This document shows positions 40,570-49,491 of a stretch of DNA of 64,000 bases, one piece after another (positions within the stretch are counted from its first letter, which is position 1; each line of letters opens with the position of its first letter). Below the pieces are notes generated by a model. It worked only from the letters and a program-made list of their open reading frames with translations, was not told the DNA's origin and made no database searches. This DNA comes from VXNE01 sp963664635 (GTDB lineage: Bacteria > Pseudomonadota > Gammaproteobacteria > Pseudomonadales > Azotimanducaceae): NCBI GenBank assembly GCA_963664635.1, contig OY761542.1, forward strand, positions 3,534,001 through 3,598,000, written 5' to 3'. Made by a program: the position numbers and the translations under genes.

Positions 40570-42315
40570 ATGGGCGACTACGACATCCACATCCGCGGCG
40601 GCACCATCGTCGACGGGACCCGGGTCCCGCGTTACCGGGGAGACGTCTGGATCAGGGACGGGCGCATCGCCCAGCTCGGGGGACGGCCGCCGGGCAAGGC
40701 CGCGCGGACCATCGATGCCGAGGGCCACATCGTGGCGCCGGGGTTCGTGGACCTGCACACGCACTACGACGCCCAGATCCGCTGGGACCCCTGGTGCTCC
40801 TGCTCCGGGTGGCACGGCGTCACCTCCGTCGTGCTCGGCAACTGCGGCTTCGGCTTCGCCCCCGTCAAGCCCGACTGCCGCGACCGCTCGATGCTGACCA
40901 TGACGCGCAACGAGGCCATCCCCTTCGAGACCATGAAGATGGGCATGGAGTGGGACTGGGAGACGATCCCCGAGTACCTCGACTCCCTCGAGCGCGCGCC
41001 GAAGGGCGTCAACTGCCTGCACTACATGCCGACGGCATCCCTGATGACCTACGTCATGGGGCTCGAGGCCGCGAAGTCGCGGGGCGCCACGCCGGCCGAA
41101 CGCGCCGAGATGGCCCGCCTCCTGCACGAGGGCATGGACGCCGGGCTGTGCGGCTTCTCGATCCAGCGCATGGGCCCGAGCTCCAGCCAGCCCGACTACG
41201 ACGGCACCCCCATGGTCACCGACACCATGACGGACGAGGACATCCTGAACCTCGCGCAGGTGCTCGGGGAGCGCCGGGAGGGATTCATCCAGATCGTCCA
41301 GGTCTCCGGGGCCATCGCCGGCGACCCCGCGGCGGACATCGCGTTCATCGAGAAGCTGGCGGGCGTGTCCGGCCGGCCCGTGCTCTACAACGCCGTGTTC
41401 GGCGACCGGGACGACAACAACCGGGACACCCACAGGCCCGTGTTGGACTGGCTCGCCTCCTGTCACGAGCGCGAGCTGCCGGTGTTCGGACAGGGCGCCA
41501 CCCTGCGCGTTCACCTCGGGCTGACGCTCGCCGACTTCAACCTCTTCGACGGCGACCCCGCCTGGCGGAACGCCACCACGGGAACGCGCGCGGAGAAGCT
41601 CCGCAAGCTGGCCGACCCCGCGTACCGGGCGGGCATCAAGGCGTCCGAGAAGGATCCCGGCGTGCTCGGGGCCCAACACCTTCTGACCGGGCCGCTCGCG
41701 AAGCTGGTCGTGCAGGCCGTGCCCGGGCACGAGGAGCTCGAGAGCTACGTCGGCAAATCCGTGGAGCAGATCGCCGCGGAGGAAGGCAAGGACATCGTCG
41801 ACGCGATGTTCGATCTATCCGTCGCCGGCGATCTCGACGTCAGCTTCCTCGCCCCCGAACGCCCGTACAGCGCCGCGAACTACGCGGCGATCATCAACGA
41901 GTCGCCGTACACGTTCCCCGGCGTCTCGGACGGCGGCGCCCACACGAAGTTCTACAACGGCGGCATTTTCACCACCGAGTTCCTGACGTGGCTGGTCCGC
42001 GACGAGGGGCAGGTCCCCCTCGAGGAGGCCCACTACCGGCTCAGCACGCTGCCGGCCCACGCGGCCGGCTTCCGGGACCGCGGTTTCCTGCGCGAGGGCT
42101 CCCCGGCGGACATCCTGGTCTACGACCTCGAACGGCTGGCGGTGTCGCCCGAGGACTTCGGCGAAATCGTCCATGACCTGCCGGGCGGCGAGTGGCGCCG
42201 CGTGCAGTACGCCCTCGGCTACCGGGCCATCCTGGTGAACGGCGCGGTCACCTTCGAGGACGGGCGGTGCACCGGGGCGACCCCCGGGCGGCTGCTCCGC
42301 CACGGCCGCGGCTGA
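40570..42315 (+). CDS. N-acyl-D-amino-acid deacylase-like amidohydrolase
   Basis: A 581-residue amidohydrolase. The zinc-binding HTHYDAQ follows VAPGFVDL, preceded by the typical beta-sandwich ending in GRIAQLGG. Other family-like segments are LGNCGFGFAPVKP and SDGGAHTKF with the late Asp that acts as base. It resembles D-aminoacylase/N-acyl-D-glutamate deacylases and related hydantoinases, and probably cleaves an amide or ureido bond. It lies in a run leading to the amine oxidase gene, ~100 bp away. Confidence 0.9.
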   Translation: MGDYDIHIRGGTIVDGTRVPRYRGDVWIRDGRIAQLGGRPPGKAARTIDAEGHIVAPGFVDLHTHYDAQIRWDPWCSCSGWHGVTSVVLGNCGFGFAPVKPDCRDRSMLTMTRNEAIPFETMKMGMEWDWETIPEYLDSLERAPKGVNCLHYMPTASLMTYVMGLEAAKSRGATPAERAEMARLLHEGMDAGLCGFSIQRMGPSSSQPDYDGTPMVTDTMTDEDILNLAQVLGERREGFIQIVQVSGAIAGDPAADIAFIEKLAGVSGRPVLYNAVFGDRDDNNRDTHRPVLDWLASCHERELPVFGQGATLRVHLGLTLADFNLFDGDPAWRNATTGTRAEKLRKLADPAYRAGIKASEKDPGVLGAQHLLTGPLAKLVVQAVPGHEELESYVGKSVEQIAAEEGKDIVDAMFDLSVAGDLDVSFLAPERPYSAANYAAIINESPYTFPGVSDGGAHTKFYNGGIFTTEFLTWLVRDEGQVPLEEAHYRLSTLPAHAAGFRDRGFLREGSPADILVYDLERLAVSPEDFGEIVHDLPGGEWRRVQYALGYRAILVNGAVTFEDGRCTGATPGRLLRHGRG

Positions 42316-42412
42316 CGCCCTTCGCCGGCGCCATCGCCGAGGCCGGTGGCGCGCACCGCCGCGCGCGCGATGTAAACTCGCCCCTGAACCGACGACCCGC
42401 GAGCGCGTATTG

Positions 42413-44350
42413 ATGGCAGAACAGCATGCTTCCATGCCGGAAACGGCACCCACCCCGACCGTGCATCCGCTGGAACCGTGCAGCGGCGAGGAACTGGAAC
42501 GCGCCGCATCGATCCTCTTCGCGAGCGGCGAACTCAGCGACAACGCCCCGCTGTCCTGCGGCTTCCTGGTCGAGCCCGCGAAGGACGCCGTGGAGAACTT
42601 CCGGCCGGGCGCCGCCGCCGAGCGGGTCGTGCGGCTCGCCGGCCACGATCACGAGCGCCGCCAGAGCTACGATGCCCGCGTGTCGCTGTCCGACGGCGCG
42701 CTGCAGTCCTTCGACTGGGTCGAGACGGGGCAGGCCTCGGTCTGGCTTGCGGATTTCTTCCCCCTCCGCGATGTCGTGCGCGCCAGTCCCGAGTGGCAGG
42801 AGGCCATGCGTCGGCGCGGCATCGAGGATCTCGACCTGGTGCACGTCGAAGGCTGGGTGACGGCGGACTTCCCGGCGGACTTTCCCGCGGACGCGCGGGT
42901 CATGCGGGCCATCTTCTTTCTCCACGACGACCCCGAGGACAACCACTACGCGCGGCCCATACAGAACGTCGTGGCCTACGTCGACCTCGGCGCCCGCCGG
43001 GCGCTCATCGAGGATCACGGCGTGGTGCCGATCCCGACCGCCCCGGGCGAGTACGCGGCGGACCGCGTCGACGCCCTGCGACAGGATCTGCGCCCGCTCG
43101 AGATCACCCAGCCGGAGGGTCCGAGCTTCGCGGTCGAGGGCCACCACATCCGCTGGCAGAAATGGCGACTGCGCGTCTCGCTCCATCCCCTCGAGGGGCT
43201 CGCCCTGCACGACATCCGCTACGACGACGACGGCAACGAGCGCCGCATCCTGCACCGGGCCGCCCTCTCGGACATGATCGTCCCCTACGGCGAGCCCGGG
43301 GCGATGCACGGTTGGAAGAACGCCCTCGACGCCGCCGAGGCCGGCCTGGGCCAACTGTCGAACTCGCTGCGGCTCGGCTGCGACTGCCTCGGAGAGATCC
43401 ATTACTTCGATGCCGACAAGCTCCTCCCCAACGGGAAGACGATGCACGCCCCGAACGCGATCTGCCTGCACGAAGAGGACTACGGCGTCCTGTGGAAGCA
43501 CACCGGCTCCTCCATCGACGGCAAGCCGCGCCCGGAGGTACGGCGCTCGCGGCGCCTGGTCGTGAGCGCCTTCAGCACGCTCGGCAACTACGACTACGGC
43601 TTCTACTGGTACTTCTACCTCGACGGCACGATCCAGCACGAGATCAAGCTGACGGGCATGGTCGCCGCGTCCGCGGTGGGCGACGGGGCCGGGTCGGAGT
43701 ACGCGCCGCTGGTCGCGCCGGGCATCACGTCCCCCATACACCAGCACCTGTTCTGCTACCGGCTGGATTTCGACCTCGACGGCGAGCGCAACTCCGTCCA
43801 CGAGGTCGACGTGGAGCCCGTGCCCGCCAGCGAAGTGCCCTCGGGCACGGCGTTCCGGTCCGTCAGCCGCGTGCTGCGCACCGAGCGGGAAGCGCGGCGG
43901 AACATCGATCCGGCGCGCGGCCGTTCCTGGCGCGTGGTGAATCCGAACGTCAGGAACGGCCTGGGGGCCCCCGTCGGGTACAAGCTCCTGCCGCACGCGA
44001 CGCCGACGATCCTGGCGGCCGACGACTCGGTGCACGGGCAGCGCGGCGCGTTCGCGCGGCACAACCTCTGGGTAACGCCGTACTCCCCCGACGAGATGGA
44101 CGCCGGCGCGGGGCCGTTCTCCTACCACCATCCGGGCGGCGCGGGCCTGCCGGCCTTCACCGCCGCGGATCGGCCCATCGAGAACACCGACATCGTGCTC
44201 TGGCACAGCTTCGGGGTCACCCACACCCCCCGGCCGGAGGACTGGCCGGTGATGCCCGTCGAGTACGCGGGTTTCACGCTCCTGCCGGTCGGGTTCTTCG
44301 ACCGCAATCCCGCCATCGACGTGCCGCCCAATCACGGGCACCAGTCATGA
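42413..44350 (+). CDS. Copper-containing primary-amine oxidase
   Basis: A 645-residue quinoprotein from ATG 42413. The topaquinone precursor Tyr is Y393 in TLGNYDYGF (consensus T-x-x-N-Y-D/E), and the copper histidines begin in HQHLFCYRLDFD. The catalytic base region appears as LHDIRYDDDG. Length and domains (N2, N3, catalytic) match the family. It oxidises primary amines to aldehyde, ammonia and H2O2. No signal peptide is evident. Its stop overlaps the dioxygenase start by ATGA, so a PhyH enzyme is directly coupled. Confidence 0.95.
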   Translation: MAEQHASMPETAPTPTVHPLEPCSGEELERAASILFASGELSDNAPLSCGFLVEPAKDAVENFRPGAAAERVVRLAGHDHERRQSYDARVSLSDGALQSFDWVETGQASVWLADFFPLRDVVRASPEWQEAMRRRGIEDLDLVHVEGWVTADFPADFPADARVMRAIFFLHDDPEDNHYARPIQNVVAYVDLGARRALIEDHGVVPIPTAPGEYAADRVDALRQDLRPLEITQPEGPSFAVEGHHIRWQKWRLRVSLHPLEGLALHDIRYDDDGNERRILHRAALSDMIVPYGEPGAMHGWKNALDAAEAGLGQLSNSLRLGCDCLGEIHYFDADKLLPNGKTMHAPNAICLHEEDYGVLWKHTGSSIDGKPRPEVRRSRRLVVSAFSTLGNYDYGFYWYFYLDGTIQHEIKLTGMVAASAVGDGAGSEYAPLVAPGITSPIHQHLFCYRLDFDLDGERNSVHEVDVEPVPASEVPSGTAFRSVSRVLRTEREARRNIDPARGRSWRVVNPNVRNGLGAPVGYKLLPHATPTILAADDSVHGQRGAFARHNLWVTPYSPDEMDAGAGPFSYHHPGGAGLPAFTAADRPIENTDIVLWHSFGVTHTPRPEDWPVMPVEYAGFTLLPVGFFDRNPAIDVPPNHGHQS

Positions 44351-45177
44351 CGACGCACGGAGGCACCGACAACGGGACGGCCGCGAACGTCGACGACGTA
44401 CGGCAGCGGGTGGACCAGGACGGCTACGCGGTCGTGCCGGACTTCCTCGGCGCCCGGACGGTGGACCGCGTACGCCGCGGGCTGGCGCCGGTGTTCGACG
44501 CCGTCGGCAGCCGCATGGCGGAGGACCTCGGCCAGCAGACCGTCCACACCCACAACCTGCTCGCCAAGACGCGCGCCGTGGACGAGATTCTCGTGGACGA
44601 CCGGCTGCTCGGACTGGTGGAAGCCATACTCGGGCCGGACTTCCAGGTGTCCGGGGTGGCGGCCATGCGGCCGGGGCCCGGCGACGGCCGCCAGCGCATG
44701 CACCAGGACGACGGCCACTACCCGATCCCGCGCCCGCATCCGCCGCTGATCGTCAACACGCTGATCGCGCTGGATCCGTTCACGCGGGAGAACGGCGCCA
44801 CGGAACTCGTTCCCGGCAGCCATCGCTGGACCGACCGGGTCGATCCCGAGGTGCCCACGGTCACCGTGGAGATGCCGGCTGGCGCCCTGCTGCTCTGGGA
44901 AGGCGCTCTCTGGCACCGCGGCGGCGGGAACTCGACGCAGGACGAGTACCGACGTTCCATCAACGTCAACTTCAACCTCGCCTGGCTGAAGCAGCGGGAG
45001 AACCAGTTCGTCGGCGTGCCGCCGGAGGTCGTGGTGGAGATGCCCGAGAAGCTGCAGGCCCTGATCGGCTACAAGCTGACCAACTACGGCCTCGGCAGCG
45101 TGGACTACCGGAACCCCATCGAGACCGTCAAGCGGCGGCTGTCCGCAAGCCACGGCGCCGGGACCGCAGCCCCGTGA
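44347..45177 (+). CDS. Phytanoyl-CoA dioxygenase family protein, coupled to amine oxidase
   Basis: A 276-residue Fe(II)/2-oxoglutarate oxygenase. The iron ligands are HxD in RMHQDDGHY and a distal His in ALWHRGGGN; the following RRSINVNF carries the 2-oxoglutarate Arg. The N-terminal QDGYAVVPDF is the usual PhyH start. It is translationally coupled (ATGA) to the amine oxidase. It is distinct from the two leftward PhyH genes nearby, and an amine-derived substrate is inferred only from the coupling. Confidence 0.9.
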   Translation: MTTHGGTDNGTAANVDDVRQRVDQDGYAVVPDFLGARTVDRVRRGLAPVFDAVGSRMAEDLGQQTVHTHNLLAKTRAVDEILVDDRLLGLVEAILGPDFQVSGVAAMRPGPGDGRQRMHQDDGHYPIPRPHPPLIVNTLIALDPFTRENGATELVPGSHRWTDRVDPEVPTVTVEMPAGALLLWEGALWHRGGGNSTQDEYRRSINVNFNLAWLKQRENQFVGVPPEVVVEMPEKLQALIGYKLTNYGLGSVDYRNPIETVKRRLSASHGAGTAAP

Positions 45178-45210
45178 CCGGATGCCGGCGGCACCGACCG
45201 CCGGCGGACG

Positions 45211-46179
45211 TCAACGGTTGGAGCGCTCGCGCAGCGTCTCCTCGTCCCGCAGGGTCAGCTTGGCCGCCATCCTGACGAACAGTTCCCCATCCGGGCCGTT
45301 CTCCTGCCAGCCCATCGGGTCGTCGACGCCCATCAGGCGGCGGAAGCGCGCGCTGCGCCGCGCCAGCATCTCGGGCGGCACGGCCCGCCCGTAGCGTTCC
45401 TGCGTCTTGAGCGCCGGCTGACAGTGGTAGCTCGTCAGGTTCAGCCGCAGGCCCTCGGTGCGCTTGGGGAACGCCCCGTGCCAGGTGTTGCCGAGCCACA
45501 CGATCAGCGACCCCGCGGGCCCTTCGACCGGAACCGCCCGGTCCTCCCCCTCGCCCTGCGCGGGAACGCGGCCGAGGCGGTGGCTGCCCGGGACCATCGC
45601 GATGCAGCCGTCCTCGCGCGTGTAGTCGGTCAGACACAGTGCGGCGTTGCAGACCAGGTTGTGCGTGGCCGGCAGCGTACCCTCCGGCGATCCGGGCGCG
45701 TCGCTGTGCAGGAAGGTCGCGGGGTCGCCGGGGCCGGCGTTCCCGTCGCGCCACTTGACGAACGACACGAGACTCGAAAGCTGGGCCTGGCCGCGCATGA
45801 TGTAGTCGATCACGGCGGCGAGCACGGGGTTTTCGAGCCACTCCTCGAACACCTCGTCCTCGAACAGCAGGTAGTAGAGCAGGTAGCGGTCCGGTTGGAC
45901 CGGGTAGGTTGCGTACCTCCCCACGTCGCCGGGGCGGTCCAGGGCGTGCGCGACCCCGGTGCGCTCGCGGGCGACGCGCAGGACGGCGTCCCGCACCCGC
46001 TCGACGAACTCCGGCGACGCGACGCGCTCCGGCGGAATGACCGCGTAGCCGTAGTGTTCGAGCTCGGCCACGTAGCGCTCCAGGCCAAGTTCGCGAATGG
46101 GCGCGAAATCGGGGTCGAGAGCGTTCGGCGCCGCGTCCGGCATGCGGTGGCGCTCGGTGACGGTTGCCGCTTCGGCCAC
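45211..46179 (-). CDS. Phytanoyl-CoA dioxygenase family protein, tandem copy A
   Basis: A 322-residue PhyH from GTG 46179, preceded by a strong GGAGGAT site. Features: HYGYAVIPPERV, the HxD motif in FLHSDAPGS, EDGCIAMVPGSHRLGR, distal His in GNTWHGAFP, and Arg in GLRLNLTSYHCQPA. It is a close paralogue of the gene just to its right, with the same exon-like order of blocks and only a few percent length difference. They are separated by 29 bp and run in the same direction, so a recent duplication and co-transcription are likely. Confidence 0.9.
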   Translation of the reverse strand: MAEAATVTERHRMPDAAPNALDPDFAPIRELGLERYVAELEHYGYAVIPPERVASPEFVERVRDAVLRVARERTGVAHALDRPGDVGRYATYPVQPDRYLLYYLLFEDEVFEEWLENPVLAAVIDYIMRGQAQLSSLVSFVKWRDGNAGPGDPATFLHSDAPGSPEGTLPATHNLVCNAALCLTDYTREDGCIAMVPGSHRLGRVPAQGEGEDRAVPVEGPAGSLIVWLGNTWHGAFPKRTEGLRLNLTSYHCQPALKTQERYGRAVPPEMLARRSARFRRLMGVDDPMGWQENGPDGELFVRMAAKLTLRDEETLRERSNR

Positions 46180-46208
46180 GTCGTATCCTCCTTCGGGCCG
46201 CGGGGACG

Positions 46209-47162
46209 CTACCCGGTGGCCGCGCGTATGGCGTCCTCGTCGTACCCGGTCTGCCGGGCCATCCGCTTGATCATCCGTTCCTGGTCGGGGCCATGCACGG
46301 TCCAGCCCATCGGCTCGTAGGCCCCGACGAGATGGCGAAAGCGCTCGCTGCGGCGCGCCAGCATCTCGGAGGGCACGGCCTCCTGATAACACTCCTGGGT
46401 CTTGAACGCCGGGTGACAGTGGTAGCTCGTCACGTTCAGCCGCAGACCCTCGGTGAGCCTCGGAAACGCCCCGTGCCAGGTGTTGCCGAGCCAGGCGATC
46501 AGCGAACCCGTCGGCCCTTCGACCGGTACCGCCCGCTCGACGCCCTCGTCCTGCGCGGGCACGCGACCGAGGCGGTGGCTGCCGGGCACCATCGCGATGC
46601 AACCGTCCTCGCGCGTGTAGTCCGTGAGACAGAGCGCGGCGTTGCATACCACGCTGTGCGAGAACGGCAGCAGGCCCTCCGGAGATCCCGGCGAGTCGCC
46701 GTGCAGGCCGGTGGCGGGAGCGCCGCGTTGTGCGTTCCCGTCCCGCCACTTGACGAACGACACGAGACTCGAGAGCTGCGCGTCGCCCCCCATGATGTAG
46801 TCGACCATGGCGCCGAGCACCGGGTTTTCGAGCCACTCCTCGAAGACCTCGTCCTCGAATAGCAGGTAATAGAGCAGGTAGCGGTCCGACTGGATCGGGT
46901 AGGTCTCGTACCTGCCGGCGTCGCCGGGGCGGTCCAGGGCGTGTTCGACGCCGGTGCGCTCGCGGGCGACGCGCAGGACGGCGTCCCGCACCCGCTCCAC
47001 GAACTCGGGCGGAGCCACGCGCTCCGGGGGTATGACCGTGTAGCCGTAGTGATCGAGTTCGCCGACGTACTGCTCGAGGCCGAGTTCCCGGAGCGGCGCC
47101 AGCGCCGCGTCCACGGCGTTCGGCGGGTCGTGGGACACAACGGCGGGCGCGGTTTCGGCCAT
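46209..47162 (-). CDS. Phytanoyl-CoA dioxygenase family protein, tandem copy B
   Basis: A 317-residue paralogue of copy A, starting at ATG 47162. Iron motif HGDSPGS in place of HSDAPGS, distal His GNTWHGAFP, and the same substrate-side loop VSFVKWRDGNA in both copies. Two-thirds or more of residues look identical by eye. The HxD residues are present in both copies, so both can be active. Divergent from a truncated PhyH gene whose body begins 140 bp away. Confidence 0.9.
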   Translation of the reverse strand: MAETAPAVVSHDPPNAVDAALAPLRELGLEQYVGELDHYGYTVIPPERVAPPEFVERVRDAVLRVARERTGVEHALDRPGDAGRYETYPIQSDRYLLYYLLFEDEVFEEWLENPVLGAMVDYIMGGDAQLSSLVSFVKWRDGNAQRGAPATGLHGDSPGSPEGLLPFSHSVVCNAALCLTDYTREDGCIAMVPGSHRLGRVPAQDEGVERAVPVEGPTGSLIAWLGNTWHGAFPRLTEGLRLNVTSYHCHPAFKTQECYQEAVPSEMLARRSERFRHLVGAYEPMGWTVHGPDQERMIKRMARQTGYDEDAIRAATG

Positions 47163-47303
47163 GTCGAATCTCACTCGGCTTGGAGCGAGTATCATACATT
47201 TGCTGCTATCCGCAGTGCGGCCGAACGCGTAGTCCCGCGCCTGCCGGCCGGGGTTGCGGCGGGGATTGCACACGCCTCGGTTACGGGGTTCAGGGACCGC
47301 ATC

Positions 47304-47840
47304 ATGGCGAGCGTGGGCCTGCCGCCCGAGCCGAAGCCCAGCGTGATACCGACGCAGCAACTGCTGCAGCGCGACCGCGCCTTTCGGGACCTGCTCACGA
47401 ATCCGCCGGTCGACGCCCTGGTCAGCCACGTGATCCAGGGCGGCTTCCCCGTCGAGTTTCCCTTCCGCATGCGGAGGTTCGACAACTCGATGTCCTACCT
47501 GAAGTGGCGGAGCACGCCTCCAACCGGGGGCCAGACGGGGTTCTCAAGGCCCGGATCGATCACCTTGCACCCGGACGATCGCGGCTGCCCGATGCCGTGG
47601 GGCGGCAGCGTGCGGCACGTCAACGCCACGTGGATGCTCACCGCGTACGGCTTCTATCGTCACTTCTCGCTCAGCCCGCAGGAGAACCTCCAGGTCACCA
47701 TCCCCGACGGGATGGGGGAGAACTGTGCGGAACCGACGCGTCTGCGCGAGATGCTCGGGTCGATTGTGAGATTCACGTCCTTGACGTCCTTGGCGTCCTT
47801 GGCGTCCTTGGCTACGACATACGACAACTCTGACCCTTGA
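47304..47840 (+). pseudogene. Truncated phytanoyl-CoA dioxygenase gene
   Basis: About 178 residues from ATG 47304. The body resembles the first two-thirds of a PhyH (RDRAFRDLLTNPPVDALVSHV, HxD-like LHPDDRG, then NATWMLTAY). The reading frame then changes to unrelated sequence and ends in four near-identical 9-bp repeats encoding SLASLASLA. The distal His and the 2-oxoglutarate Arg expected after NATWMLT are missing, so it is unlikely to be a working enzyme. It may have been cut by insertion or deletion at the 9-bp repeat junction. Confidence 0.6.
47778..47813. repeat. 9-bp tandem repeat
   Basis: Four consecutive copies of GTCCTTGRC (one with A, three with G) at 47778-47813, at the 3' end of the truncated PhyH frame. 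It is directly followed by CTCTGACCCTTGACTTTG. Confidence 0.8.
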
Positions 47841-47899
47841 CTTTGTACAAACTCGGCTGTACGAAGGCATGTGTCTAAGACGCAAGTGGCGAGAGCGAG

Positions 47900-48382
47900 A
47901 TGGCGAACGGTAAGCTGGAAGGGATCGCAGTCCGGGGGAGGGGGGGCAGTTTGTCGACATGCGGTCGGAAGGCGTGGATTCCCGGGCTTGTCCTGGGCCT
48001 GCTCGGGTTGCTCGTGGCCCTGCCTCCGGCGCATGCCGACGCGGCCAGCAGTGCGCGATACCAGGCGTGCAAGGCCGCCTACGAAGAAAGCCCGGCAACT
48101 GGCTACTGCACTTGGGAGTGGACCAAGCAAGACGGCCACGACGGCACGGGGATCACTTGTGAGGTCTACGTGAAGTGCACAAAGTGTCGGGAATCGAGCC
48201 AAAACATGCCCACGACAGATGAATGTGTAGGCATGAGCGGGAGCAACAATCCCAACTGCACCCGCAAGGCCCAGGGCTGGTACCGCGGTTATGAGAAAAA
48301 CATGAAGAAGGTCCGCCCTTGGTGCCAGATCACACCTTCGGGCGAAAGAAGCGTCACGGATGTCCACCTGAAGCCCGATTAG
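47900..48382 (+). CDS. Cys-rich secreted protein of unknown function
   Basis: A 160-residue protein. A probable signal peptide covers residues ~20-48 (RKAWIPGLVLGLLGLLVALPP, cleavage near AHADA). The mature ~110 residues contain eight cysteines (QAC, GYC, ITC, VKC, TKC, DEC, NPNC, PWC), so four disulfides are possible. The sequence is lysine-rich with KKVRPWCQ near the end. I do not recognise the family. A TGTACA occurs at 47844-47849, ~50 bp before the start. Confidence 0.6.
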   Translation: MANGKLEGIAVRGRGGSLSTCGRKAWIPGLVLGLLGLLVALPPAHADAASSARYQACKAAYEESPATGYCTWEWTKQDGHDGTGITCEVYVKCTKCRESSQNMPTTDECVGMSGSNNPNCTRKAQGWYRGYEKNMKKVRPWCQITPSGERSVTDVHLKPD

Positions 48383-48601
48383 GAAGGGACTCCCTGCCGC
48401 GCCACCTGCTGACCGGGCGCGCTACACGCAGTACCAGTGGGAGCGCCGGCGAGGGCGCTCCGAGGACGCCGGGAAGCGCCGCGTGCGTTTGCCGATCACG
48501 GCCGTTCCGACTGCTACCGGCTGGAACGACTTTTGCCGGGCGGGATTTGCACCACTGGGACCGTGCACCTTCGCACGGCGCACTGAGAAATCCGGGCTAA
48601 C

Positions 48602-48681
48602 CCACCGCCCCCATCGACCCGCCACCGCCCCCATCGACCCGCCACCGCCCCCATCGACCCGCCACCGCCCCCATCAACCTG
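48602..48681. repeat. 20-bp tandem repeat, four units
   Basis: The unit CCACCGCCCCCATCGACCCG is repeated four times without spacers from 48602, the last unit with two changes. The last unit contains the stop codon of the leftward VOC gene (48674-48676). The interval 48383-48601 to its left holds no gene that I can identify. Confidence 0.9.
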
Positions 48682-49372
48682 CCGCGGCGTCCACCTTGAC
48701 CGGCGGCTGGTTGTCCACGCTGTTCCAGACCGCCTCGTCGGGGCGGCCGAGCGCCTGCTCGTAGACGCCCGGCGGATAGTTCGTCATGTGGGGCCCGGGG
48801 CCGTCGAGCGCTGGTTGCGTGACCGTACCGCCCTGGTCGGCGTGGTCCGCCGGCCGCTTGTAGCGTGCGAGTTCCTCCGCCGAGATCCCCGCAAGTTCCG
48901 TGACCTCCGGATCGATCCAGGCCTCCTGGTCGATCGGTTCGTGCGAGTACGAGAGTTCGAGGGACAGGTTCTCGGGCCCGGCGAAGTAGATCGACGCGCA
49001 GAAGCCGTGATCCATCGGTCCCATCACGGGCACGCCCTTGGAGCGCAGCCGGTCCCGCATCGCCAACAGCTCGTCATGGTCCCGAACCCGTAACGCCACG
49101 TGCTGCATCACGCCCCGGGCGCAGTTGGCGCCGGGGTTGCCGGCGTGCGTCTCGCCGAGCCGGACGGGGATGCCCTCGATGTCCGGGTTGCAGACGAAGG
49201 CGATCGAACTCTCGTCGTTCAGGCGCAGGAAGCCGTGCCAGGTGTTGGCGACGCCGTGCATCCAGTAGAGCGCGACCAGTTCCATGCCGAGCTTGTCCGT
49301 GAAGAACTCGATCTGGGACTTCATGTCGGCCGTGCAGACGGCCAGGTGGTGCAGACCCTGGACCTTGTTCAT
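48674..49372 (-). CDS. VOC (glyoxalase/extradiol dioxygenase fold) protein
   Basis: A 232-residue protein with the paired beta-alpha-beta-beta-beta modules of the VOC fold. Likely metal ligands are His in VQGLHHLAV, His in MQHVALRVRD and Glu in LSLELSYS. Such proteins include extradiol ring-cleaving dioxygenases and glyoxalases. The C-terminal ~30 residues are extra. The next gene on the other strand starts 119 bp away. The substrate is unknown. Confidence 0.82.
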   Translation of the reverse strand: MNKVQGLHHLAVCTADMKSQIEFFTDKLGMELVALYWMHGVANTWHGFLRLNDESSIAFVCNPDIEGIPVRLGETHAGNPGANCARGVMQHVALRVRDHDELLAMRDRLRSKGVPVMGPMDHGFCASIYFAGPENLSLELSYSHEPIDQEAWIDPEVTELAGISAEELARYKRPADHADQGGTVTQPALDGPGPHMTNYPPGVYEQALGRPDEAVWNSVDNQPPVKVDAAAG

Positions 49373-49491
49373 GGCGGTCTCCCGATTCGATGGCGACAGG
49401 GCGCACCTTGTCCCAAAATGCGTGCGTTGGGAAGGGGCGGCCCGTTCGTCCGATCCCCCACGCGGAGCGACCGGCCCGTGAAGAGCGAGAA

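Noticed and set aside
39063..42176. 1037-codon rightward open frame across the BCCT and amidohydrolase genes
   Set aside because: Runs antisense to one clear gene and out of frame in another, with Arg/Gly/Pro-rich translation.
46941..47303. N-terminal extension of the truncated PhyH frame
   Set aside because: The extension runs antisense through the start of the neighbouring PhyH copy and has no PhyH-like residues, so the start at 47304 was used.
47844..47863. TGTACA/TGTACG pair before the Cys-rich secreted gene as a MerR operator
   Set aside because: Spacing differs (14 bp start to start) and the second half is TGTACG; too weak to claim.
48602..48681. CRISPR-like direct repeats
   Set aside because: Units are contiguous 20-mers with no spacers and no cas gene, so a plain tandem repeat.
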